DNA of 64,000 nt from Archaeoglobus sulfaticallidus PM70-1. Its GTDB lineage: Archaea; Halobacteriota; Archaeoglobi; Archaeoglobales; Archaeoglobaceae. Positions 58,126 through 64,000 of this stretch are shown piece by piece. Made by a program: the position numbers and the translations under genes. The DNA lies in NCBI RefSeq assembly GCF_000385565.1, contig NC_021169.1, forward strand, positions 1,532,571 through 1,596,570. The letters run 5' to 3'. Within the stretch, counting starts at the first letter, position 1. Each line of letters starts with the position of its first letter. Below the pieces are notes generated by a model. That model was given only the letters and a program-made list of their open reading frames with translations, was not told the DNA's origin and did no database searches.

Positions 58126-60462
58126 ATGATTGAAAAGGTTCTGAAGAAAGTGGATGTGCCTTTTCCACTATATCAGATAGACATTATAAACTCAGATGAT
58201 GAAATGCTGAAAGCTATCAGCGATGAACTCGGTTTATCGCTGAGCGTTGACGAAATGCGAAGAATAAAAGAATATTTCATCGCAAAAGGCAGAAATCCGT
58301 ACGATATTGAGCTTCAAGCTCTGGGACAGGCGTGGAGTGAGCACTGCTGTTACAAGAGTTCAAAATATTACTTGAAACAATTCATCTTCAACATCGAGTC
58401 TGAATATGTCATCTCAGCAATAAAGGAGGATGCCGGTGTTGTTGAGTTCGATGAAGATCACGCTTATGTTGTTGCCTTCGAATCCCACAACCATCCTTCA
58501 GCCATAGAGCCTTACGGCGGTGCGGCAACAGGCATAGGTGGGATCTTGAGAGATGTTGTATGCATGGGGGCTAAGCCAGTAGCATTGATTGACCCCCTCT
58601 TTTTCGGAAAACCGGACTTTCCGCATTCAGTTTTGCCTAAGGGGACGAAGCATCCGTTATATCTGCTATCCGGAGTTGTTGCAGGAATAAGAGATTACGG
58701 GAACAGGGTTGGAATACCAACTGTCTCCGGAATGATATTCTTTGATAATAGCTATCTCACAAACTGCCTCGTCAATGTTGGATGCATAGGAATTGCGAAG
58801 AAATCGAATATTGTGCCAAGCAGGGCTGGAGGAGAGGATGACATATTCATCCTCGCCGGAGGTCTGACTGGGAGAGATGGAATACATGGTGTAACTTTTG
58901 CCTCAGCGGAGCTTAAAGAAACAAGCGAAGAGGAGTCGAGAGGGGCTGTACAGCTTGGTAATCCGATAATCAAGGAACCCCTGATTCATGCATGTTTGGA
59001 GGTAATAGAAAAGAAGTTGATCACGGGGATGAAAGATCTCGGCGGTGGAGGGCTTAGCTGTGCTGTAGGAGAGATGGCTCTGGCTGCTGGTTTCGGAGCG
59101 AGAGTGTTTCTGGACAGGGTGCCGCTAAAAGAGCCGGATATGGCTCCCTGGGAGATATGGGTTTCAGAGAGTCAGGAGAGGATGATGATCACCGCCAAGC
59201 CAGAGATGGTTGATGAGGTGCTGTACGTCTTCGAGAAGTGGGATGTGCCGGCAACCGTCGTTGGAGAGGTTAAGGCTGAGAAGACGCTTGAGGTTTACTA
59301 CAAAGACTTCAAGGTTTACGACATGGACATAGAGTTCGTAACATCCGGCCCGGAATACTGCAGGAGTTACCTGCCGAAGAAAGTTGAGGTTAAGGGAGAG
59401 GAAAGGATAAATCCGCCAAAAGACTACCTGAGAGTTTTCAAGGATATGCTCCAGCACCCGAATGTGGCGAGCAGGGAATGGGTTATCAGGCAGTACGATC
59501 ATCAGGTCAGAGCATCCACGATTTTAAGACCGCTGCAGGGGAGAATTAACAGGGAGACCCATGGAGACTCAGCAATAATCAAACCAACTGAATCGTGGAG
59601 GGGTCTGGCAATAACAGCAGATGTCAACCCCTGGATGACCAAGATTGATCCATTCTGGGGTACTGCAAGCTCATTCGATGAGATGATCAGGAACCTTATC
59701 GCTGTGAACTCAAAGCCCCATTCATTCGTTGACTGTCTGAACTTCGGAAACCCGGAGAAGCCAGAGAGGATGGGAGAGTTCGTTGAAAGTGTTAAGGCGA
59801 TGGGCTGGATGGCTAGAGGTATTAACCTGCCGTGTGTTAGCGGTAATGTGAGCTTCTACAACGAAACACCCCATTCTGCTGTGGCACCAACTCCAACACT
59901 GCTGGGCATAGGTATTATAGAAGACATAAGGAATGCTATAACCTCATACTTCAAGAGGGTCGGAAGCTCAATAGTGCTTGTCGGAGAGACAGAAGCGGAG
60001 TTTGGTGGGAGCGTTTATTCGGCAGTTACTGGACAGAAAAGCTATCTCGTTCCAAGAACGAGCCCTGAAAGGCTTAAAACATACAGCGATGCCATGCTTG
60101 AATCCTTTAAGGAGTTCAAAGTTCTTGCATGCCACGACATCTCAGGTGGTGGTTTAGCTATCGCAATAGCTGAGATGTGCTTCGGAAAAGGTCTTGGAGC
60201 TGAGATCGATCTCAGGGGAATTGCTGGAGATGCCCATGTCAAGCTGTTCTCCGAATCGAACACCAGATGGATTGTTGAGCTACCAGAAGAGGATGCACAG
60301 GGGTTCATCGCTTTCCTCATGGAAAGAGGTTGCAGAGCTTTTGAGATAGGCTGCGTATCAAAAGATAGCATATCATTCAACGATAGCAACATTGCGTTCG
60401 AGATGGGCGTTAGCGAGGCGGAAGAGCTGTGGAGAAATGGTCTGTCGAGGTATGTGGTCTGA
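58126..60462 (+). CDS. purL: Phosphoribosylformylglycinamidine synthase subunit PurL
   Basis: A 778-residue PurL that aminates FGAR to FGAM using ATP. Conserved features are [68 protein letters not shown] and [17 protein letters not shown]. Two PurM-like halves are present. The ATG at 58126 has GGTGGAG five bases before it. An ATG at 58114, overlapping the purS stop, would add four residues. The ammonia comes from PurQ, the next gene. Confidence 0.97.
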   Translation: MIEKVLKKVDVPFPLYQIDIINSDDEMLKAISDELGLSLSVDEMRRIKEYFIAKGRNPYDIELQALGQAWSEHCCYKSSKYYLKQFIFNIESEYVISAIKEDAGVVEFDEDHAYVVAFESHNHPSAIEPYGGAATGIGGILRDVVCMGAKPVALIDPLFFGKPDFPHSVLPKGTKHPLYLLSGVVAGIRDYGNRVGIPTVSGMIFFDNSYLTNCLVNVGCIGIAKKSNIVPSRAGGEDDIFILAGGLTGRDGIHGVTFASAELKETSEEESRGAVQLGNPIIKEPLIHACLEVIEKKLITGMKDLGGGGLSCAVGEMALAAGFGARVFLDRVPLKEPDMAPWEIWVSESQERMMITAKPEMVDEVLYVFEKWDVPATVVGEVKAEKTLEVYYKDFKVYDMDIEFVTSGPEYCRSYLPKKVEVKGEERINPPKDYLRVFKDMLQHPNVASREWVIRQYDHQVRASTILRPLQGRINRETHGDSAIIKPTESWRGLAITADVNPWMTKIDPFWGTASSFDEMIRNLIAVNSKPHSFVDCLNFGNPEKPERMGEFVESVKAMGWMARGINLPCVSGNVSFYNETPHSAVAPTPTLLGIGIIEDIRNAITSYFKRVGSSIVLVGETEAEFGGSVYSAVTGQKSYLVPRTSPERLKTYSDAMLESFKEFKVLACHDISGGGLAIAIAEMCFGKGLGAEIDLRGIAGDAHVKLFSESNTRWIVELPEEDAQGFIAFLMERGCRAFEIGCVSKDSISFNDSNIAFEMGVSEAEELWRNGLSRYVV

Positions 60463-60472
60463 GGTGGTTTTT

Positions 60473-61288
60473 ATGGAGCCAAGAATAGCTGTTCTGAGGA
60501 TTGAGGGAACCAACTGCGAGGATGAAACAGTTAAAGCTTTGAAGGCCGCTGGAGCTTTTGCCGAGGCTGTGCATCTAAAGCAATTCTACAGCGACATGAT
60601 AAAGGAGAGCGAGAAGAGGAAGATAACGGACTACACGGGGATTGTCATCCCTGGTGGGTTCTCTGCCGGAGATTACGTCAGAGCCGGAGCGATTTTTTCA
60701 GCAAGAATGAAGAGCGTTTTGAAGAGAGATCTTGAGGAATTCATAAACAACGATTTTCCTATTCTGGGTATATGTAACGGATTTCAGGTCCTGGTTGAAC
60801 TCGGTGCACTACCGGGCTTTGAGGATAAGCTGTCAGAGAAGCCGGAGATTGTGCTCGCAATCAACAACTCCAACAGGTTTGAGTGCAGGATGAGCTACCT
60901 CAGGCACGAAAACAGGGGGAAGTGTATGTTCACGAAGGGCCTAGATAACAGGGTTGTTGTATATCCCGTTGCCCATGCGGAGGGAAAGGTTGTTTTCCCG
61001 AAGGGCATGGAGGGGATTTACATAGATAGGCTGGTTGAGAACGATCAGATCGTTTTCAGGTATGTTGACGAGAACGGAGACTATGCTGGCTATCCCTGGA
61101 ATCCAAACGGAAGCATATACAATATTGCTGGGATCTGCAACGCAAAGGGAAATGTTCTCGGGCTGATGCCACATCCGGAGAGGGTTATGCACGAGTGGAG
61201 CTACCTTGACTGCGAGTGGAGTCCAGAAGGACATGGAGATGGATGGATAATCTTCAAGAACATGGTGGATTACATTGAAAAGTTATGA
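60473..61288 (+). CDS. purQ: Phosphoribosylformylglycinamidine synthase subunit PurQ
   Basis: A 271-residue glutamine amidotransferase subunit. The class-I triad is visible: nucleophile Cys in LGICNGFQVLVELG, His in LMPHPERV and Glu two residues after it (HPE). The N-terminal RIAVLRIEGTNCEDE and GIVIPGGFSAGDYVRAGA are typical. It supplies ammonia to PurL. GAGGTGG before ATG 60473 defines the start, ten bases after the purL stop. The 27 codons upstream in frame lie inside purL. Confidence 0.97.
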   Translation: MEPRIAVLRIEGTNCEDETVKALKAAGAFAEAVHLKQFYSDMIKESEKRKITDYTGIVIPGGFSAGDYVRAGAIFSARMKSVLKRDLEEFINNDFPILGICNGFQVLVELGALPGFEDKLSEKPEIVLAINNSNRFECRMSYLRHENRGKCMFTKGLDNRVVVYPVAHAEGKVVFPKGMEGIYIDRLVENDQIVFRYVDENGDYAGYPWNPNGSIYNIAGICNAKGNVLGLMPHPERVMHEWSYLDCEWSPEGHGDGWIIFKNMVDYIEKL

Positions 61289-61402
61289 TCTTTTCTCTTT
61301 TATTGTCCTTTGTGGCTAAGATTTGCAATGTTAGCTGCAAACATAACTGAAATCTGAAGTAGTTTCAGGAAAAAAACTTAAGTTTGGAATGTTAGAACCA
61401 GT

Positions 61403-62227
61403 ATGGATCTATCAAACTTCATTCTTGTAACATTATTCGCTTTTCTCATCTCATCATTCACATCCCAGGCAGGAGTGTCGGGAGCGTTTCTCATACTTCC
61501 ATTCCAGATCAGCGTCCTTGGATTCTCCAGTCCTGCTGTTAGCTCAACGAACTTCGTTTACAACATCGTCGCGATTCCAAGTGGGGTTTACAGATACATT
61601 AGAGAAGGGAGGTTTCTCAAACCACTGGCGTTAGTTATTGCTTTTGGCACCTTGCCTGGAATATTCATAGGGGCTTTGATAAGGGTGACATACCTTCCAG
61701 ATCCGAAGAACTTCAAGCTTTTTGTAGGGGTTGTTCTGCTCTATCTTGGCCTAAGACTCCTCTACACAAAAAAGTCTGAAAGGAGAGAGGTGAGAGTAGC
61801 CAGAATAGTAAAAGTTAGTATTAGAGAAGTTGTCTATGAGTTCTCAAACAGAACATACAGCTTTTCTGTATTGAAGGTTTTCCTTATTGCCTTCCTGATC
61901 GGGATTGTTGGTGGGGCTTACGGTGTTGGTGGAGGGGCTATGATTGCTCCCATTCTTGTATCAGTCTTCGGCCTTCCCATATACACCACTGCTGGAGCTA
62001 CGCTTTTCGCTACATTCATTTCCTCCATTGCTGGAGTCGCATACTACTCAATTCTCGGGTACTCTCCGAACTGGATTCAGGGGCTGTCGATAGGCATTGG
62101 TGGGTTTTTCGGGATGTATGTTGGAGCCGGAATGCAGAAGTTCATGCCCGAGAGAGTAATTAGAATTGGACTTTCAGTCCTGATCATTGTTTTAGCGATA
62201 AAATACATCCTCCAGTTTTTCCTATAG
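61403..62227 (+). CDS. TSUP (TauE/SafE) family membrane transporter
   Basis: A 274-residue membrane protein with about eight helices in two related halves. Typical of the TSUP family are the repeats SQAGVSGAFLILPFQI and GGAYGVGGGAMIAPILVSVFG with their glycine-rich motifs, and the paired AGATLFATFISSIAGVAYY. Members export sulfite, sulfoacetate or related organosulfur anions. The substrate here is unknown, but a sulfur compound is plausible in a sulfate-reducing lineage. A AACTTAAGTTT box lies about 23 bases before the ATG. Confidence 0.9.
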   Translation: MDLSNFILVTLFAFLISSFTSQAGVSGAFLILPFQISVLGFSSPAVSSTNFVYNIVAIPSGVYRYIREGRFLKPLALVIAFGTLPGIFIGALIRVTYLPDPKNFKLFVGVVLLYLGLRLLYTKKSERREVRVARIVKVSIREVVYEFSNRTYSFSVLKVFLIAFLIGIVGGAYGVGGGAMIAPILVSVFGLPIYTTAGATLFATFISSIAGVAYYSILGYSPNWIQGLSIGIGGFFGMYVGAGMQKFMPERVIRIGLSVLIIVLAIKYILQFFL

Positions 62228-62285
62228 GTAAAGAAGTAAGCAAAAAAACAGGAAGAATTAAATTTTATTCTCAGCTAATTGTATC

Positions 62286-63431
62286 ATGCCTTCAGCAAAT
62301 CTAACAGATCCGCTGAAGCTAACTCAGGAACTCATCAAAATCGATTCAAGAAACCCTCCAGGATATACTACAGCAGTTGTGGAATTCCTCGAGAATATTT
62401 TCTCCGAGTACAAAACGAGGATTGTTGAGAAGGTTGAGGGAAAACCAAACCTAATCGTGGAGATTCAGAGAGGGGAGCCAGAGTTCATGCTCACAACCCA
62501 TATGGATACGGTTCCATCACATGATGCCCTACTAAATCCGGTTATAGTTGATGGGAAACTGTATGGCAGGGGATCATGCGATGCCAAGGGATGTATGGCC
62601 GTATATATTCATGCAGCCCTTAACTCGAAAGCGGATGTTGGATTGAAGCTTGCATTCACATGCGATGAGGAGGTAGGGGGCATCAATGGACTGGGATATG
62701 TTTTCGAGAAGGAGAGAGCCGATTTTGTTCTGGTAGGGGAGCCATTTGGTGCAGACAGAGTTGGGGCCTTGCAGGCTTCAGTTGTCTCAGCAGACATAAC
62801 CATAAAAGGGGAGTCCGGTCATACCGCAAGCAAGGATTCCAGAAAGGGAGCCATATACAGAGCTTCAGAGTACATAATCGAAACCACAAAAAAGATCTCA
62901 TCGCTTAAAGGAGACTATGCAAATTTTGAAAGTTTCTTCAAAGGACTGGGTTTTGAATTCGAGGTCAGAGGAATCTCACATGCAATTTTCAATCCTGCAG
63001 TGATTAAAGGAGGTGTCAAAAGAAATGTTGTTGCTCCTGAATGCACGATCTCCGCAGATATAAGGTTTGCACCCTGGATCGGCAGAGACGAAATTAGAGA
63101 TGCAATATACAGCGAGCATGCAGAGTTCAGGATAAACGGAGTTCTCCAGCCATTCGGCATCCTGATAGATGGTACCAACACTGAAAAGGATATAGAGTTT
63201 CTCAAAATCCTGAGGGATTCCATAAAAGACTTCGGCATGAGGCCTGTAGCCGTGTGCAGTCTGGGTGTTGGAGATACCAGGCATGTCAGGAAGTATGGAG
63301 TTCCCGCTTTCTATTATGGCCCGAGAGGTTACGGGCTACACTCAGACAACGAATGCGTTGTGATAGAAGAGTTATACACATGTTCAAAAGTTATCGAGAG
63401 GATTATCGAGAGAATTCAAATATTTTCTTAA
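62286..63431 (+). CDS. M20-family metallopeptidase/deacylase (ArgE/DapE-like)
   Basis: A 381-residue di-zinc hydrolase of the M20 family. Metal and catalytic residues are seen in TTHMDTVPSHD, GRGSCDAKGCMAVYI and TCDEEVGGINGLGY, and a dimerisation domain spans about residues 165-275. The C-terminal GVGDTRHVRKYGVPAFYYGP and YGLHSDNE supply the last ligands. It might be an acetylornithine or N-acyl-amino-acid deacylase. Because DapL bypasses DapE, a role in lysine synthesis is unlikely. The ATG is preceded by ATTAAATTTTATT, consistent with a leaderless start. Confidence 0.9.
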   Translation: MPSANLTDPLKLTQELIKIDSRNPPGYTTAVVEFLENIFSEYKTRIVEKVEGKPNLIVEIQRGEPEFMLTTHMDTVPSHDALLNPVIVDGKLYGRGSCDAKGCMAVYIHAALNSKADVGLKLAFTCDEEVGGINGLGYVFEKERADFVLVGEPFGADRVGALQASVVSADITIKGESGHTASKDSRKGAIYRASEYIIETTKKISSLKGDYANFESFFKGLGFEFEVRGISHAIFNPAVIKGGVKRNVVAPECTISADIRFAPWIGRDEIRDAIYSEHAEFRINGVLQPFGILIDGTNTEKDIEFLKILRDSIKDFGMRPVAVCSLGVGDTRHVRKYGVPAFYYGPRGYGLHSDNECVVIEELYTCSKVIERIIERIQIFS

Positions 63432-64000
63432 CAATCCTGCATGCCTCATCGATCTGATCCAGTTCGGTGAAACCAACTATTATCGAATCAGAGTACTTGA
63501 AAGCAAATGGGAATCCTTTGTAGGGATTTATCCTCCCGGCAGCAAGGGTTTTTATTCCAAAAATGTATTTTCCGGAATTCTTTGAATTCTCTATTGCTAG
63601 GAGTGCAGTGTCATATGAGGGTTCCATGTACAGCCCAATTGGGTTGATCGGAACCATATATGCCCTCACGAGTTCGATTTCATCGATCTTTGGCAGAACA
63701 TAACCCGGTTTGTGGGTGGCTATTCCCGGAATTATACCCAGATCATGGCAGGATTCTGCAAAAGATCGTATTTTCTCGATATCAAGCTGATCCGTTACTG
63801 ATGCATGCAGAAATACTATTATCGGATCAAAGTTAATTATAAGCTCAATTTCGCTTTCATCCTCAACTGTCGCAATAACATTTATGCTCCTGACCTCTGC
63901 AGTCAGTTCAACAGCCTCAATTATTGGAGGATAAGGAGCTATATGAATGCACGGGTAACACTTCGATGAGAAATATATGAAAAACTGAGAAATCAAGCCG
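63403..64000 (-). CDS. TIM-barrel-like protein, C-terminal part (cut by window edge)
   Basis: The frame is open to the window edge on the right, so only the C-terminal 199 residues are seen. Alternating strands and helices (SINVIATVEDESEIELII, IIVFLHASVTDQLDIEKI, DLGIIPGIATHKPG, IFGIKTLAAGRINPYKGF, SIIVGFTELDQIDEA) look like the later half of a TIM barrel, with FKYSDSIIVGFTE resembling the end of aldo/keto-reductase-like or phosphate-binding barrels. I do not recognise the family. The 3' end overlaps the convergent M20 gene by 29 bases. Confidence 0.7.
   Translation of the reverse strand, partial: GLISQFFIYFSSKCYPCIHIAPYPPIIEAVELTAEVRSINVIATVEDESEIELIINFDPIIVFLHASVTDQLDIEKIRSFAESCHDLGIIPGIATHKPGYVLPKIDEIELVRAYMVPINPIGLYMEPSYDTALLAIENSKNSGKYIFGIKTLAAGRINPYKGFPFAFKYSDSIIVGFTELDQIDEACRIVKKIFEFSR

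Noticed and set aside
62286-63431. Assignment of the M20 gene as dapE in lysine biosynthesis
   Set aside because: The DapL route encoded at 52198-53367 makes a desuccinylase unnecessary, and the gene is not linked to the lysine pair.
1-64000. tRNA, rRNA and replication origin
   Set aside because: No intergenic stretch showed a tRNA-like T-arm (GGTTCRAAYCC) or rRNA sequence, and no ORB-type repeat cluster next to a cdc6 gene was seen.

Overview
The window reads as chromosomal DNA of a hyperthermophilic euryarchaeon of the order Archaeoglobales (Archaeoglobus, Ferroglobus or Geoglobus type; the genus cannot be fixed by reading). The evidence is a complete F420H2:quinone oxidoreductase (Fqo) cluster in the gene order J-K-M-L-N-A-BC-D-H-I-F with a fused BC subunit, an archaeal PolD small subunit, AMP phosphorylases, QueC, a 4-hydroxybutyryl-CoA-dehydratase-like protein, a vitamin-B12-dependent methylmalonyl-CoA mutase operon, AGA/AGG-dominated arginine codons, and many genes with a TATA-like box about 25 bases before the start codon (leaderless starts).

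Layout. 1-2.2 kb: the end of a U32-peptidase-like gene, a 51-codon ORF and an orphan PAS histidine kinase. 2.2-7.9 kb (minus): a deacetylase-fold hydrolase, a nitrilase-family amidase, then the methylmalonyl-CoA mutase operon (both subunits, MeaB GTPase, adenosyltransferase-like protein, winged-helix regulator). 8.0-11.0 kb: a thioredoxin-like lipoprotein plus VKOR pair, a small unknown gene with a short FtsZ-like protein, and a two-domain nuclease-like reading frame split by one in-frame TAG. 11.2-20.0 kb: TatC, Trk potassium uptake, PolD small subunit, enoyl-CoA hydratase, a ribbon-helix-helix protein and the 4-hydroxybutyryl-CoA-dehydratase-like gene.

20.4-24.5 kb is a foreign island. Its genes are separated by three 80-100 base imperfect inverted-repeat sites that behave like integron attC sites. 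In each of the three segments the 7-base box at the left edge (GTTAGGC, GTTAGCC, GTTAAGT) is the exact reverse complement of the box starting the site at its right end (GCCTAAC, GGCTAAC, ACTTAAC), which is the signature of an integrated integron gene cassette. The cargo is a TIR-domain protein, a Mrr-like nuclease, a decayed GyrI-like gene, a radical SAM protein and an AlkD-like DNA glycosylase. No integrase is in the window, so this is best called a cassette cluster without integrase. I regard it as the main discovery candidate.

24.6-37.0 kb: a CitG-like gene and DUF447, then the Fqo complex, which oxidises F420H2 and reduces menaquinone with proton translocation. 37-46 kb: zinc-ribbon protein, DUF22, a luciferase-like F420 oxidoreductase, an HdrD-like iron-sulfur protein, seryl-tRNA synthetase, a membrane metalloprotease-like protein and a radical SAM maturase-like protein. 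46-64 kb: QueC, PurM, the LOR/SDH-family enzyme, a CHASE4 histidine kinase, lysine biosynthesis (LysA, DapL), citrate synthase, two tandem AMP phosphorylases that share four identical DNA blocks, PurS-PurL-PurQ, a TSUP transporter, an M20 peptidase and a partial gene running off the right end. I saw no rRNA, tRNA, CRISPR array or insertion-sequence transposase.
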